From Pseudomonas turukhanskensis (GTDB lineage Bacteria > Pseudomonadota > Gammaproteobacteria > Pseudomonadales > Pseudomonadaceae): DNA of 64,000 nt. Of the stretch, positions 14,884 to 25,759 are shown one piece after another. The position numbers and the translations under genes are program-made. Below the pieces are notes generated by a model. The model was not told the origin of the DNA. It saw nothing but the letters and a program-made list of their open reading frames with translations, and did not search any database. How positions within the stretch are numbered: position 1 is the stretch's first letter; each line of letters begins with the position of its first letter. The DNA lies in assembly GCF_027922365.1 (NCBI RefSeq), contig NZ_BSFN01000005.1:300531-364530 (forward strand), read 5' to 3'.

Positions 14884-16797
14884 TTAGGAGGATAGGTACG
14901 AGGAACGGGTCAGCCCCAACCGCAACGCGTCGAGGAACTGGGTACGCTCGCGTGGGCTGATCTTGGCGCTGGCGACTTTGTCGCGGTAGTGGGTCATCAA
15001 CTCCTCGGGCGACAGGTGCACGTAGCGCAGCATGTCTTCGATGGTGTCGTGGGTTTCGATACCGGCGTGGTACGCGCTGCCGTCGGCGTTCTGGTAGATG
15101 TTTACCGAGTCGGTGTCGCCGAACAGGTTGTGCATGTCGCCGAGAATTTCCTGGTAGGCGCCGACCAGGAAAATACCCAGCAGGTAGTCTTCACCTTCAC
15201 GCACTTCATGCACGGGCAGGCTGGTCTCGATGCTTTGCTCGTCGACGTATTGCTTGATCTTGCCGTCGGAGTCGCAGGTCAAGTCCTGTAGCACGGCGCG
15301 ACGCAGCGGTTCCTCACCCAGACGGTGCAGTGGCAGAATCGGCAGCACCTGGCCGATGGCCCAGGTGTCCGGCAGGCTCTGAAACACCGAGAAGTTACAG
15401 ATGTATTTGTCGGCGAGCTTGTCGTTGAGTTCGTCCAGCACCTGGCGGTGCGAGCGCTGCCGAGCCTTGAGCGAGTTGTGCAGGCGACGGCATACGGCGA
15501 AGTAGCACTGCTCGGCCAGGGCTTTCTGGGTCAGGCTGATTTTGCCGTCGGCGTATTGGCTGGCCACATCGCTCATGTAGTGGGTAGCGCGCCAGTAGGT
15601 TTCGGTGACCATTTCCAGGTCGGTCGGCCCCAGCAGGTCAACCAGCCATTGCACGGTTTCCGGCAGGCTTTCCTTGTCGTCGATGGTCGGCACGTCGTCG
15701 TTGTGTTTTTCCACATCGGTCACTTGCACCACCAGCATGGCGTGGTGCGCGGTGAGGGAGCGGCCGCTTTCCGAGAAGATGTGCGGGTGCGGCAGCTCTT
15801 GGGCGTCGCAGAATTCCTTGAGCATGCCCACGACCACGCCGGCGTAGTCGTCCATGTCGTAGTTGATGGAGCTGGCGTTACGCGAATGGGTGCCGTCGTA
15901 GTCCACACCCAGCCCGCCGCCAACGTCGATATGGTCGACCGGCAGGCCGAGGCCGCGCAGTTCGCCGTAGTAACGAATGGCCTCTTTGAAGCCGTGCTGG
16001 TAGTCGGCCAGGTTGGCGATCTGCGAACCCATGTGGAAGTGCAGCAGGCGAATGCCCTGGTCGAGTTTGGCGGCGCGGAAGCGCTCGACCACCGACAGCA
16101 GTTGCGCGGCAGACAAGCCGAATTTGGATTTTTCGCCGCCGGTGTCGGCCCACTTGCTCGAAGCCAGGGACGACAAACGCACGCGCAGGCCAACCTGCGG
16201 GGCGACCTTGAGCTCGGCGGCTTCTTCGATCACCAACTGCACTTCGGATTCTTTTTCGATAACGATAAATACGTTGTGGCCGAGCTTCTGGCCCATCAGC
16301 GCCAGGCGAATGAATTCGCGGTCTTTGTAGCCATTGCAGACGATGGTGCCGCCCTTCGGCGCCAGCGCCAGCACGGCCAGAAGCTCGGGCTTGGAGCCGG
16401 CTTCCAGGCCAATGGAAACGTTCTGGGTGGCGATGATGTTTTCCACCACCGCTTCCTGCTGGTTCACCTTGATCGGGTACAGGGCGGTGTATTTGCTCTG
16501 GTAGTCGAGGCGCGCGATGTTGGCGTCGAAGGCGCCGGTCAGCTGGCGCACGCGGTCTTGCAGAATGTCGGGAAAGCGCACCAGCAACGGCAGCGACAGG
16601 CCGCTCTGGCGCAGCTCGTCAACTTGCTCATAGAGGTCGATCGGCGCGCTGTTGGGGCCGCTGGGGCGCACTTCCACACGACCGGCTTCGTTGATGGCGA
16701 AATAACCGGCGCCCCAATGGCGAATGCCATAAACGCTGCGGCTGTCCGCGACTGTCCATTGGCTGCCGTCATCTTTACGTGTGCGTCGTACGGACAT
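14884..16797 (-). CDS. speA: Biosynthetic arginine decarboxylase
   Basis: A 637-residue PLP enzyme of fold type III that converts arginine to agmatine, the first step of putrescine and spermidine synthesis from arginine. The PLP lysine is K110 in YPIKVNQ. The barrel domain holds [13 protein letters not shown] and [16 protein letters not shown], and [14 protein letters not shown] is the family's SESGRxxxAHH motif. The C-terminal barrel has CDSDGKI (active-site Cys/Asp) and [20 protein letters not shown]. Length matches the Pseudomonas enzyme. ATG at 16797 has GGGAA upstream. It is followed at the far side of its promoter by the yciH-like gene in the same orientation. Confidence 0.97.
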   Translation of the reverse strand: MSVRRTRKDDGSQWTVADSRSVYGIRHWGAGYFAINEAGRVEVRPSGPNSAPIDLYEQVDELRQSGLSLPLLVRFPDILQDRVRQLTGAFDANIARLDYQSKYTALYPIKVNQQEAVVENIIATQNVSIGLEAGSKPELLAVLALAPKGGTIVCNGYKDREFIRLALMGQKLGHNVFIVIEKESEVQLVIEEAAELKVAPQVGLRVRLSSLASSKWADTGGEKSKFGLSAAQLLSVVERFRAAKLDQGIRLLHFHMGSQIANLADYQHGFKEAIRYYGELRGLGLPVDHIDVGGGLGVDYDGTHSRNASSINYDMDDYAGVVVGMLKEFCDAQELPHPHIFSESGRSLTAHHAMLVVQVTDVEKHNDDVPTIDDKESLPETVQWLVDLLGPTDLEMVTETYWRATHYMSDVASQYADGKISLTQKALAEQCYFAVCRRLHNSLKARQRSHRQVLDELNDKLADKYICNFSVFQSLPDTWAIGQVLPILPLHRLGEEPLRRAVLQDLTCDSDGKIKQYVDEQSIETSLPVHEVREGEDYLLGIFLVGAYQEILGDMHNLFGDTDSVNIYQNADGSAYHAGIETHDTIEDMLRYVHLSPEELMTHYRDKVASAKISPRERTQFLDALRLGLTRSSYLSS

Positions 16798-16937
16798 TCA
16801 GGTTCCCTTCTTAAAAGAATTCAAAAGCGCCGGGCAGCCCCGACTCGTGCAAGGTAAGCAGTGGACATGACGATTACTGAGGTGTTCAGCCGCGTCGATG
16901 GCAAACGGGTTAAAGGCGAAGTTTAGGAGGCGACGCT

Positions 16938-17309
16938 TCAGCCGCCAGATTTCTTCGCTTTGAAGCCCTGTTTAAGCAGTTCATCGAGTAGCAGCTGCAC
17001 ATGGTCGCCCTGGATTTCGATGACCCCGTCTTTCAACGAGCCGCCGCAACCGCAGCGCCGTTTGAGCTGGCTGGCCAACTCTTTCAACGGTTCTTCGGCC
17101 AGCGGCACGCCGGTGATGGTGGTCACCGTTTTACCGCCGCGACCTTTGGTTTCGCGGCGAACACGGGCGATGCCATCTCCATCGGGAATGGCGGTCTGTT
17201 TGCAGATGCAGGCGTCCACAGGTTTGCTGCAGTCCGGGCAATGCCGACCTGCATCGGTGGAAAACACCAAACCGCCGAGGGCGGAAAAGGACGAAGCTTT
17301 CTTGACCAC
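16938..17309 (-). CDS. yciH: SUI1-family translation factor (YciH)
   Basis: A 123-residue SUI1/eIF1-like protein. In bacteria YciH is thought to influence the fidelity of translation initiation. The N-terminus has a two-CxxC-like zinc motif (HCPDCSKPVDACICK), and the C-terminal SUI1 domain reads GRGGKTVTTITGVPL, RRCGCGGSLKDGVIEIQGDH. The start is GTG at 17309 with GAGGAA eight bases upstream. It sits between speA and the Nudix gene, as in other pseudomonads. Confidence 0.93.
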   Translation of the reverse strand: MVKKASSFSALGGLVFSTDAGRHCPDCSKPVDACICKQTAIPDGDGIARVRRETKGRGGKTVTTITGVPLAEEPLKELASQLKRRCGCGGSLKDGVIEIQGDHVQLLLDELLKQGFKAKKSGG

Positions 17310-17504
17310 CGGGTTGTTCCTCGGTCAGGAGGGTCCAGCGCAGCGTTATGAAATGGTTGGACCTGAAAGCGACTGGCTGACAAAGGTGTCAGCCGCGAAG
17401 CCCCACTCTGGCAGGGGCAGCGCACCTGGGCCGGGAGGCTCAGGCTTGAAAGGCGGCGAAGTGTACCGATAAATCCGCGTGTTGCTAATAGCCAATTTGC
17501 GCCA

Positions 17505-18065
17505 TTAAACGCTGAATTCGCGACCTGCTGCGCCACTGCGTAAATAGCGCTTGAAGGCTTCCAGGGAATCGGGGCAAAACGGCTGGTTCTCGCTGGCGGC
17601 CAGGGCGGCCTCGACGGAAACGAACCGCGCCTCCAGTACCTCTTCGGGTTGCAGACGCAAGGGTGCGTCCGAAACGGCGGAAAACACCGCTCCCCACAAG
17701 CGATTACCCGGCTGTTCGAAGAAGAAACGACCGTGTTCCTGCAACGCCACACCGCCGATGCCCAGCTCCTCCTCCAGCTCACGGGCAGCGGACTCGGCAT
17801 AGCTTTCGCCCAGTTGCACCATGCCGCCGGCGGCCACATCCCAGTAACCGGGATACACCGCTTTACTGAGGGTGCGGCGGTGGATGCACAACTCACCGGC
17901 ACTGTTGAACAGCAGAATGAAGGTGCCGCGGCCGATCAGTCCGCGCTCGCGCAACTCGGCGCGCGGCAGGCTGCCGAGTTCGGCATCGGCTTCATCTACC
18001 CAGGCAATGTGCTCGGCATCGGAGGCGGCCCGGTGGGCGACCTCCGCGTTGGATACGTCCACCAC
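17505..18065 (-). CDS. Nudix hydrolase (YfcD-like)
   Basis: A 186-residue Nudix enzyme that hydrolyses a nucleoside diphosphate linked to another group. The complete Nudix box GX5EX7REUXEEXGU is present at about residues 79-101 (from GGMVQLGESYAE to RELEEELGI). The N-terminal ERGLIGRGTFILLFNSAG and HRRTLSKAVYPGYWDVAAG are typical of the isopentenyl-diphosphate-isomerase-like YfcD group, though the actual substrate is unknown. The start appears to be GTG at 18065, directly after the stop of the DUF2333 gene, which suggests co-translation. GTG at 18062 is equally possible. Confidence 0.88.
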   Translation of the reverse strand: MVDVSNAEVAHRAASDAEHIAWVDEADAELGSLPRAELRERGLIGRGTFILLFNSAGELCIHRRTLSKAVYPGYWDVAAGGMVQLGESYAESAARELEEELGIGGVALQEHGRFFFEQPGNRLWGAVFSAVSDAPLRLQPEEVLEARFVSVEAALAASENQPFCPDSLEAFKRYLRSGAAGREFSV

Positions 18066-19139
18066 TCAGCCTTGGCTCAGGAGTTGACGCAGGTCGATGA
18101 TCGCGGCGTTGGCGCGCGAAATATAGTTGGCCATCACTAGCGAGTGGTTGGCGAGAATGCCGTAGCCGCTGCCGTTCAACACCATAGGACTCCACAGCGG
18201 TTCCTGGCAGGCCTCCAGCTCACGAATGATCTGGCGCACGCTGACGGTGGCGTTCTTTTTCGCCAATACATCGGCGAAGTCGACTTCGATCGCGCGCAGA
18301 ATGTGCGACAGCGCCCAGGCCTGGCCACGTGCTTCGTAGAACACGTTGTCGATCTGCATCCACGGCGTTTCGTAGACTTCCTCACGCACCGCGGGGACGT
18401 CGCCGGCGGTGACGGTGTGTTCAGGCTCTTTGGTGCCGCTGTTCAGGCGCACCTGACCGACGCTGGCGGACAGGCGCTGTGACAGCGAGCCCAAACGGGT
18501 AGCGGTGTCGCCCAACCAGTTATTCAGGTTGTCGGCGCGGGTGTAGAACTGCGCGCTCGGCTGGTTTGGGTCGGCCAGGCGGGCCAGGTAACGGTCGAGG
18601 GATTTGATGCCCTCGCGGTACTCGGCTTCAGAGGCCGGCAGGGCCCAGCTTTTATTGTCGAAGTTGAAACGCGGCTCGGCTTTGGCCAGGTCCGGGTCTT
18701 CGGTGGACTGGGTTTGCGAGCGGGCGAAGTCCTTGCGCAGCGCACGCGACAGGTCGCGCACTTGCACCAGCGCGCCGTATTCGAAGCTGGGCATGTTATC
18801 CAGCCACAGGCCCGGCGGTGCGAGGTCGTTGGAGAGGTAGCCGCCGGGTTTGTCCAGCAAGGTGGACACGACTTTTTTCAGGGTTTCGACCGTGGTGTAG
18901 CCGCTGACCAGTTGGCGATTGGCTGCTTGAGCCGCCTGCTGCGCATTTTGCTGCACCTGGAACAAGCCTGGTTCCTGGCTCCACCACCAACCGATCAGGC
19001 CGGCGGCAATCAGATAAAGGGCCAGCAAGGTGCCCAATGCGCGACTTATCCACAGGCCGCCGAAGTAACTGCGGGCGCCATCTACCGAGTTGCCGACGCC
19101 ATCACGAACGGTGCTGGCGCGGTTCTTCCAATTCAACAT
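18066..19139 (-). CDS. DUF2333 family membrane-anchored protein
   Basis: A 357-residue protein with one N-terminal membrane helix (about residues 33-52, LGTLLALYLIAAGLIGWWW) and a long helical periplasmic domain rich in tryptophan and glutamine, ending NYISRANAAIIDLRQLLSQG. It matches the DUF2333 family found at this chromosomal position in Pseudomonas. The function is unknown. ATG at 19139 follows AAGGACAAGG. It precedes the Nudix gene without a gap. Confidence 0.85.
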   Translation of the reverse strand: MLNWKNRASTVRDGVGNSVDGARSYFGGLWISRALGTLLALYLIAAGLIGWWWSQEPGLFQVQQNAQQAAQAANRQLVSGYTTVETLKKVVSTLLDKPGGYLSNDLAPPGLWLDNMPSFEYGALVQVRDLSRALRKDFARSQTQSTEDPDLAKAEPRFNFDNKSWALPASEAEYREGIKSLDRYLARLADPNQPSAQFYTRADNLNNWLGDTATRLGSLSQRLSASVGQVRLNSGTKEPEHTVTAGDVPAVREEVYETPWMQIDNVFYEARGQAWALSHILRAIEVDFADVLAKKNATVSVRQIIRELEACQEPLWSPMVLNGSGYGILANHSLVMANYISRANAAIIDLRQLLSQG

Positions 19140-19488
19140 GACCTTGTCCTTTCAATCGAAGTCAGCAGTTCGACCACAGCCTGCGCAGAGGGTGCCGCCT
19201 TATTGGCGCTCCTTTGTCGCACTGCCCTGGCGGGCGCCACATTCCGGCACTGCCCTGCGGGGCACTATAAGGGAACCGCTTGCGGATGCGCAGCGCGACA
19301 ACGCAAACTTACCGCCGGTCATGTAACAAGGCTGACATGAGCGATACATTTCGCCACCCGTCAAAAATTTGCTACTTGACTGGCGTCAAATGATCGACGG
19401 TACTAGCGTACAGACTAAGCATTGGTAGCATAGCGCCACCATACGAGCCGCCCGAGCGGCAACCGCGTACTAAAGAAGACGTCCGGCC
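19140..19488. other. Divergent promoter region between DUF2333 and gcbA
   Basis: A 349-base region with no gene that must contain promoters in both directions. On the plus strand TTGACT at 19376-19381 could be a -35 for gcbA, but no good -10 follows at the right distance, so I do not call a promoter. No repeat or structured RNA was seen. Confidence 0.4.
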
Positions 19489-21096
19489 ATGTCCGAGCAA
19501 GAAGACCTCAGCAGCGACCGCCTCAAACACCACTTTGCCCAGCGCGTGATTCACCAGGCGCGGCAAGTGCTGGAGGTGTGGCAACGGCTGCAGGAACGGG
19601 AATGGAACGACACCGAACTGGCCGAGGCCAACCTGCGCTTGCTGCGCTATGCCGAGCGGTTTGGCCAGGATGAGCACGCCCAACTGGCCCGCAGCATCGG
19701 CCAGTGCCTGGAGGCCAGCGGCGCCAACAAGGGCCGCCTTAACAGCGCGCTGATTACCGAACTGAACCAGCTGATGCAGCGCCTGTCGCGTACCGGTCTG
19801 CGGCATGGCGACCAATACGAACAAACCTTTCTGCCGCCGCTGCGCAAGCCAGTGTATGTCGGCCTGCAGGACCGCGAGCGCGCCGAACGCCTGGCCCAGC
19901 AGTTGGAATTCTTTGGCTTGAGCGCGCAGTCGTTCGCCACCGCCAACGCCTTCCGCGCCGCCATGCGCGAGCGCCACCCGGCCGCCATCCTTATGGAAGT
20001 GGACTTCGCCGGTATCGGCAAAGGCCTGGAGCTGGCCAACGAAGTTCAGCAAGACCTCGAGCAAAAGCTGCCGCTGCTTTTTTATAGCGAGGAAGAAACC
20101 GACACCCCTACCCGCCTGGCCGCCGTACGCGCCGGTGGGCAAGAGTTTTTCACCGGCAGCCTGGATGCCTCCACCCTGCTGGAGCGTATTGAAGTGCTCA
20201 CCCATGTGAGCCAGTACGAGCCATTCCGCGTGCTGATCATCGACGACTCACGCGCCCAGGCCACCCATACCGAGCGGGTGCTGAACAGCGCCGGCATCAT
20301 TACCCAGACGCTTACCGACCCGATCAAGACCATGAGCGTGCTGGCCGAATTCCAGCCCGACCTGATCATTCTCGACATGTATATGCCCGAGTGCAGCGGC
20401 ACCGAGCTGGCTCAGGTGATTCGCCACAACGACCGCTATGTGAGCGTGCCGATCATCTACCTGTCGGCCGAAGACGATCTGGACAAGCAGCTCGACGCCA
20501 TGAGCGAGGGCGGCGATGACTTCCTGACCAAGCCGATCAAGCCGCGTCACCTGATCGCCACCGTGCGCAACCGTGCCGAGCGCGCGCGCAACCTGAAATC
20601 GCGCATGGTTCGCGACAGCCTCACGGGTTTGTATAACCACACCCATATCCTGCAACTGCTCGATGACACCCGCACCCGCGCGCGCCGCGACAACCTGCCG
20701 GTGACCTTCGCCATGCTCGATATCGACCACTTCAAGAAAGTGAACGATGTGTACGGCCACCCCATGGGCGACCGGGTGATCAAGAGCCTGGCGCTGTTTC
20801 TCAAGCAGCGCCTGCGCAAGACCGACCATATCGGCCGCTACGGTGGCGAAGAGTTTGCCGTGGTACTGCCCAACACCGACGCAGCCACGGCGGCGAAAGT
20901 GCTGGACGGCATTCGTCAGCGGTTTGCCGAAATCCACTACCCGGCCAGCCCGCAGGATCTGTCGTGCACCTTCAGCTGTGGCATCGCGCAGTTGCTCGAT
21001 GACGTCGACAGCAACGAGCTCTCCAAGCGCGCCGACCAGGCGCTGTACGTGGCCAAACACGGCGGCCGCAACCGCGTGGATATTTTCGAAAGTTAA
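19489..21096 (+). CDS. gcbA: Response-regulator diguanylate cyclase (GcbA/AdcA-like)
   Basis: A 535-residue cytoplasmic protein: an N-terminal helical region (1-130), a degenerate receiver-like domain (about 120-240), a full receiver domain with phospho-acceptor D296 in LIILDMYMP and lysine in FLTKPIKP, then a diguanylate cyclase domain with the active site GGEEF at 452-456. It makes cyclic di-GMP. In P. fluorescens and P. aeruginosa the homologue at this locus (GcbA, PA4843) promotes initial surface attachment. The RxxD inhibitory site is not evident: the residues five before GGEEF read IGRY. Context, followed by a chemoreceptor gene and preceded by DUF2333, is the same as in P. aeruginosa. 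Confidence 0.92.
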   Translation: MSEQEDLSSDRLKHHFAQRVIHQARQVLEVWQRLQEREWNDTELAEANLRLLRYAERFGQDEHAQLARSIGQCLEASGANKGRLNSALITELNQLMQRLSRTGLRHGDQYEQTFLPPLRKPVYVGLQDRERAERLAQQLEFFGLSAQSFATANAFRAAMRERHPAAILMEVDFAGIGKGLELANEVQQDLEQKLPLLFYSEEETDTPTRLAAVRAGGQEFFTGSLDASTLLERIEVLTHVSQYEPFRVLIIDDSRAQATHTERVLNSAGIITQTLTDPIKTMSVLAEFQPDLIILDMYMPECSGTELAQVIRHNDRYVSVPIIYLSAEDDLDKQLDAMSEGGDDFLTKPIKPRHLIATVRNRAERARNLKSRMVRDSLTGLYNHTHILQLLDDTRTRARRDNLPVTFAMLDIDHFKKVNDVYGHPMGDRVIKSLALFLKQRLRKTDHIGRYGGEEFAVVLPNTDAATAAKVLDGIRQRFAEIHYPASPQDLSCTFSCGIAQLLDDVDSNELSKRADQALYVAKHGGRNRVDIFES

Positions 21097-21246
21097 AAAC
21101 CTTTCGCTCATGCGCGAAGCCGGGCGCAGGTCTAAACGTGACGCCCGTCACGCTGTCATCAGATCGCAATGAAAGAGCAATAAATTCAGGACTTTATAGC
21201 CAGTCATGGCGTTTTGACGCCATGTGTTATCGGTCGAGTCCTGTCT

Positions 21247-23211
21247 ATGCGCCTGAAACACCTCACCAACTTCAACACTGCTCTGCTGGTTGCCGTTTGC
21301 CTGGCTCTGGCGGCCACACTGTGGTGGTCGCAGCGCGCGCTGGAGCGTCCGTATCAACTGATGGAGCAGTACCTGAATCTGTCGCAGCGGTTCCAGGCCG
21401 AGGTCGCCAAGAATATTCAGGACTACCTGGCCAGCGGCGATGCGCTGCGCCATAGCGCCGCGAGCCAGGCCATCGACGGTTTGCAGAACGCCACCGTTGA
21501 ACTGCCGCCGCAACTGGCGGCGAATTTGCGTCCCAGCCTGAGCGATTTGCAGGCGTTCACCCGCAATGAGTTGCTGGCCGCCGGCAAGCTGGCAGGCGAT
21601 CCGCAAGGTTTGCTGCTGCAAGCGGAACGGGAAATTTCCGCCGCGCTGGAACAACTCAGCACCTATGCCGACAGTGGCCCAGCCGATAGCAGCTCGGCCT
21701 ACCGTGCGCCTTTGTTCAACGCTGCCGTGCACCTGAGCCGCCTGGCCCACGCTCGCGGCAAATTGGTGAGCAGTGGCCGTGATGAGTTGGCCGGCGATGT
21801 GGAGCGCGAAGTTACCGTGCTCAGCCAGCAAGCTGATGCCCTGCAAGCGCTGCCGCTGTTAGGCGTGGCCGATGCCAGCAACTCCGGCGCCGACGACTTT
21901 GCCTCCATGATGGGTATTGCCAACGACACCAGCGCCAGCCAGGCCGAAGACCGTGGCATTGGCCTCAAGCGCGACCTGACCAGCCTGATTAAACGCTACC
22001 CGACCGAACTGACACGCACCCGCGATCTGATTGAAAACCGTAGCGCCCTGGCGAGCAAAACCGGCGACAAACTCAACGCCACGCAACACGCCCTCGACGA
22101 GCTGGCGCCGGCAGTGCGTGCCGAATACGGCCGTATTCAGCTGCAAGTGCGCACGCTGCAGGGCGCGATGATTGGCCTGATTCTGCTGATTGCGCTGGTC
22201 ATCGACCGCATTCAACGGCGCCTGAGCACCGTACTCAGCCGCCTGGCACCGTCGCTGTCGGCCTGGGCGCAGGGCAATTTTGCCGACAGCATTGTGCTGG
22301 CCTCCAATACCCGCGAGCTGCGCGACATAGAGGAATCGCTCAATCGCCTGCGCGCCTACCTCGTCGACCTGGTGGGCACCATTCGCCAACACGCCGAGCA
22401 GGTGGCCGGCAGCAGCCGCACGTTGGCCGAGCTAAGCCACGGTTTGCACAGCGGGGCCGAACGTCAGGCGGGCGATACCGAACAGATTCGCGATGCCCTG
22501 GGCGACCTCGAATCCACCATCCAGCAAGTGGCAGGCGATGCCAGCCAGGCCGCCGATGCCAGCCGTGAAGCAGGTCGGGCGCTGGAGCAGGGGCAAACGG
22601 TTATCGGCCAAAGCCTCACCGGCATGCACACGCTGGTGAGCGAAGTGCAGGGCAACGCGCAGGCCATTGAACGCCTGGCCGCCGAAACCGCCACCATCGG
22701 CGGCGTGCTGACGGTGATTCGCTCGATTGCTGACCAGACCAACTTGCTGGCTCTGAACGCCGCGATTGAAGCGGCGCGTGCCGGGGAAAGTGGCCGCGGG
22801 TTTGCGGTGGTGGCCGAAGAAGTGCGCACCCTGGCGCAGCGTACCGCAGGCGCCACCGGGGAAATTCAGCAGTTGATTGGACGGCTGCAACAAGCGGCAG
22901 GGCAATCGCTGGAGGCCATGCGTGCCCAGGTTGGCCATGCCGAGGCGACGGCTAGCCAGGCTCAGGCAGCCGATGGTGCGCTGGATGAAATCGTCACCGC
23001 CATTCGCACCATCGCCAGCATGGCCGAACGGATTGCCGATGCCACGGCCCAGCAAAGTGGCGCGGTGAGTGAAATTCGCGGGCACAGTGAGCGCATTCAC
23101 CAGTTGGGCGGCGACAACCTGAAGCGCATTGACCATGGGCGCAGCCAGGGCGAACAGTTGCAGGCGTTGGGTGGGCAGTTGCATACGGCGGTGCAGGCGT
23201 TTCGGGTTTAA
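21247..23211 (+). CDS. ctpL: Methyl-accepting chemotaxis protein (CtpL-like)
   Basis: A 654-residue chemoreceptor. The first membrane helix is at about residues 10-28 and the second at about 312-330 ([19 protein letters not shown]), bounding a periplasmic helical ligand domain of about 280 residues. This is followed by a HAMP-like linker and the signalling domain with the invariant tip [17 protein letters not shown] and the [19 protein letters not shown] stretch. By position it corresponds to P. aeruginosa CtpL, which mediates taxis to inorganic phosphate. Ligand identity here is inference. The start ATG 21247 was chosen because the hydrophobic helix follows directly; its ribosome site is weak. 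Confidence 0.85.
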   Translation: MRLKHLTNFNTALLVAVCLALAATLWWSQRALERPYQLMEQYLNLSQRFQAEVAKNIQDYLASGDALRHSAASQAIDGLQNATVELPPQLAANLRPSLSDLQAFTRNELLAAGKLAGDPQGLLLQAEREISAALEQLSTYADSGPADSSSAYRAPLFNAAVHLSRLAHARGKLVSSGRDELAGDVEREVTVLSQQADALQALPLLGVADASNSGADDFASMMGIANDTSASQAEDRGIGLKRDLTSLIKRYPTELTRTRDLIENRSALASKTGDKLNATQHALDELAPAVRAEYGRIQLQVRTLQGAMIGLILLIALVIDRIQRRLSTVLSRLAPSLSAWAQGNFADSIVLASNTRELRDIEESLNRLRAYLVDLVGTIRQHAEQVAGSSRTLAELSHGLHSGAERQAGDTEQIRDALGDLESTIQQVAGDASQAADASREAGRALEQGQTVIGQSLTGMHTLVSEVQGNAQAIERLAAETATIGGVLTVIRSIADQTNLLALNAAIEAARAGESGRGFAVVAEEVRTLAQRTAGATGEIQQLIGRLQQAAGQSLEAMRAQVGHAEATASQAQAADGALDEIVTAIRTIASMAERIADATAQQSGAVSEIRGHSERIHQLGGDNLKRIDHGRSQGEQLQALGGQLHTAVQAFRV

Positions 23212-23232
23212 TCCGCGAGGGTGTATGGGACC

Positions 23233-23312
23233 GTAGGGCGAATATCGCCGTGAGTGATATCCGTCGTCTCGATCTCAACGGCGGATATCCGCTGCGCGGA
23301 TATTCGCCCTAC
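23233..23312. repeat. Palindromic repeat with GTAGGGCGAATATC ends
   Basis: GTAGGGCGAATATC at 23233 and its inverted copy ending at 23312 enclose a partly palindromic centre with further GGATATCCG units. It lies between the chemoreceptor and dsbD, both on the plus strand. It belongs to a different repeat type from the GTAGGAGCG REPs; its ends are shared in style with the GTAGGGTGTGC repeat at 48593-48657. Confidence 0.75.
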
Positions 23313-23384
23313 TCGTTTCGACCAAGGCCACGCCCCAATGCTTTCCGCTATGATTGCGCGCACTTTCCTAGTAGCGAGATTTCC

Positions 23385-25163
23385 ATGCGCCGCCTGCTCA
23401 GCCTGTTTCTGCTGTTGCTCGCCCTGCCTGTCAGCGCCAGTCTTCTGGATAACCGCCCCAGCGCCACCCTCGGCGCGCCGCTGAACAACAGCGCCGACTT
23501 CCTGCCGGTACGTGAGGCCTTCAAGTTGAGCGTGGTGGATAACACCGCCGACAAAGTGACCCTGCGTTTTGTCGCCACCGACGGTTATTACCTGTATCGC
23601 CACCGCTTTCAATTCCGCATCGAGCCGGCCGACGTCGGCAATGGCTCGGCGCAGTTGCCGCCGGGCGAGAAAAAGCACGATGAGTATTTTGGCGATGTCG
23701 AGGTGTACCACGGCATTCTCGATGTCGAGCTGCCGCTGAAAAACGCCTACAACCTGCCCTATACCCTGTTCGTCACTTACCAGGGCTGCGCCGACAAAGG
23801 CTTGTGTTATCCCCCGGAGACCGAGCGCCTGGAGCTCGATGGCAAAGGCGCGCCGAGCAATGTGCCGGCGGCCAGCAGCACCAGCCCGGTAGCCGGTTGG
23901 GGCTGGCATGAATTATTGCTGTTCTTTATTGCGGGGTTGGGCCTGACCTTTACGCCTTGCGTATTGCCGATGCTGCCGATTCTGTCGGGCGTGGTGTTGC
24001 GCGGGCAGATTGGTGGGCTGCGCGGTTTAAGCCTGTCGCTGGCTTATGTGCTGCCGATGGCGGCCTGCTTTGCCTTGCTCGGCGCCTTGATGGGTGTGTT
24101 CGGCGCGGAACTGAATCTGCAGGCACGCCTGCAATCGGCCTGGGTGCTGGTGCCGTTCGCACTGTTCTTTGGGCTGTTTGCGTTGGCGATGTTCGGCGTG
24201 TTCGAACTGCGCCTGCCGCGTTTTATCAGCGAGCCGCTGGACCGCATGGCAGGCAACGCCAAGGGCGGTTCGTTGTGGGGCGCGGCGCTGTTGGGCGTGG
24301 TGTCGAGCTTGTTGGTATCGCCTTGTGTGTCGGCGCCGCTGGCCGGTGCGCTCCTTTATATCAGCGCCAGTGGCGATGCCTTTGGCGGTGGCTTGAAGTT
24401 GTTTGCCCTGGGGCTGGGCATGGGCACGCCACTGGTGTTGTTCGCCGTGGGTGGCGGTACCTTGCTGCCAAGGGGGGGCAACTGGATGGTGACGGTGCGC
24501 AACGCCTTCGGCGTACTGCTGCTGGCAGTGTCGGTGTGGATGCTGGAGCGGGTGTTGCCGCCAAGCCTGGCACTGGCGTTGTGGGGGTTGCTGGCCGTTG
24601 GCGTGGCGCTGTTTCTCGGCGCTCTGGAGTTCAGCTACAAGGCGCCCCGTGAGCGTCTGGCACAACTGCTTGGCCTGGTGTTGCTGGTTTACGGCATTGC
24701 GGCGTGGGTGGGTGCATTGCAGGGTGAAAGCGATCCGCTGCGCCCGCTTGGCCGCAACGTTGCCAGCGTTGCCGCGTCGGGCGCGGCGCCCGTCGCCGAC
24801 ACCTGGCAGACGGTAAAAACCCCGGCCGAACTGGATGCCGCCTTCGCTGCTGCCAAAGCCGCCAACCAGCCGCTGCTGCTGGATTGGTACGCCGACTGGT
24901 GCATCAGCTGCAAAGTAATCGAGCGTGAGGTGCTGCATGCACCCGAGGTCACCAGCCAGTTGGGGCCTTATCGTCTGGTGCGGTTCGACATCACCGATAG
25001 CAACGAAGAACAGCGCACCCTGCTCAACCGCTACAAGCTGTTTGGCCCGCCCGCCATTCTGTTTTTTGCACCCAATGGTGACGAATGGGCCGATATCCGT
25101 GTCGTAGGTGAGGTTGATGCTGCAACCTTCGCCGAACGCCTGCGCACAGCCGGCGCGCGCTGA
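23385..25163 (+). CDS. dsbD: Thiol:disulfide interchange protein DsbD (DipZ)
   Basis: A 592-residue inner-membrane reductase that carries electrons from cytoplasmic thioredoxin to periplasmic disulfide isomerases and cytochrome maturation proteins. A signal peptide (1-18) is followed by the N-terminal immunoglobulin-like domain with its redox pair in [12 protein letters not shown], eight membrane helices with the cysteines of [12 protein letters not shown] and [10 protein letters not shown], and a C-terminal thioredoxin domain with CxxC at residues 506-509 (ADWCISCK). All three cysteine pairs are present, so it should be active. The start ATG 23385 begins the signal peptide; open frame further upstream is the preceding repeat. 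Confidence 0.96.
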   Translation: MRRLLSLFLLLLALPVSASLLDNRPSATLGAPLNNSADFLPVREAFKLSVVDNTADKVTLRFVATDGYYLYRHRFQFRIEPADVGNGSAQLPPGEKKHDEYFGDVEVYHGILDVELPLKNAYNLPYTLFVTYQGCADKGLCYPPETERLELDGKGAPSNVPAASSTSPVAGWGWHELLLFFIAGLGLTFTPCVLPMLPILSGVVLRGQIGGLRGLSLSLAYVLPMAACFALLGALMGVFGAELNLQARLQSAWVLVPFALFFGLFALAMFGVFELRLPRFISEPLDRMAGNAKGGSLWGAALLGVVSSLLVSPCVSAPLAGALLYISASGDAFGGGLKLFALGLGMGTPLVLFAVGGGTLLPRGGNWMVTVRNAFGVLLLAVSVWMLERVLPPSLALALWGLLAVGVALFLGALEFSYKAPRERLAQLLGLVLLVYGIAAWVGALQGESDPLRPLGRNVASVAASGAAPVADTWQTVKTPAELDAAFAAAKAANQPLLLDWYADWCISCKVIEREVLHAPEVTSQLGPYRLVRFDITDSNEEQRTLLNRYKLFGPPAILFFAPNGDEWADIRVVGEVDAATFAERLRTAGAR

Positions 25164-25291
25164 CGAGCTGCATATATTTGCAGCAATCTGCTGCTATCGT
25201 GCTAGCTACTGCTGAGAACTGGACATGCCCAACCCCCTGCGGCATAGTCCGGCGCAGCGTCGAATGGCAAAACAATAAGGAAAACACCCTC

Positions 25292-25735
25292 ATGGCCACC
25301 TTGCTGGTGCTGCATGGTCCCAACCTGAATTTGTTGGGCACGCGCGAACCAGGCGTCTACGGCGCCACCACCCTGGAACAGATCAACCTCGATCTGGAAC
25401 GCCGCGCCCGCGAAGCCGGCCACCACCTGATGTACTTGCAGAGCAATGCCGAGTACGAGCTGATCGAGCGTATTCACGCGGCTCGCAGCGAGGCGGTGGA
25501 CTTCATTCTTATCAATCCGGCAGCTTTTACGCATACAAGCGTCGCATTACGTGACGCGTTGCTGGCGGTGAGCATCCCATTCATCGAAGTGCACCTCTCT
25601 AACGTGCACAAGAGAGAACCTTTCCGCCATCACTCCTACTTTTCGGATGTTGCTGTAGGTGTGATCTGCGGCCTTGGCGCCAGCGGTTACCGGCTGGCCC
25701 TGGAGGCTGCCCTGGAACAACTTGAACGCCCCTGA
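25292..25735 (+). CDS. aroQ: 3-dehydroquinate dehydratase, type II
   Basis: A 147-residue type II dehydroquinase, the third step of the shikimate pathway to chorismate. It starts [20 protein letters not shown], with the catalytic tyrosine at about residue 23 and catalytic histidine in [14 protein letters not shown] (about residue 101). [16 protein letters not shown] is the substrate-binding block. ATG at 25292 has AAGGA upstream; the open frame before it is non-coding. It lies 24 bases before accB and is probably co-transcribed with accBC. Confidence 0.97.
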   Translation: MATLLVLHGPNLNLLGTREPGVYGATTLEQINLDLERRAREAGHHLMYLQSNAEYELIERIHAARSEAVDFILINPAAFTHTSVALRDALLAVSIPFIEVHLSNVHKREPFRHHSYFSDVAVGVICGLGASGYRLALEAALEQLERP

Positions 25736-25759
25736 CCTCTTCCTTGGGAGTTGCTACTT

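Noticed and set aside
16867..16926. 19-codon open frame (MTITEVFSRVDGKRVKGEV) between speA and the yciH-like gene
   Set aside because: Short, with no good ribosome site, on the opposite strand to both neighbours. I cannot support it as a gene.
19376..19406. TTGACT -35 box upstream of gcbA
   Set aside because: No acceptable -10 element lies 16-18 bases downstream.
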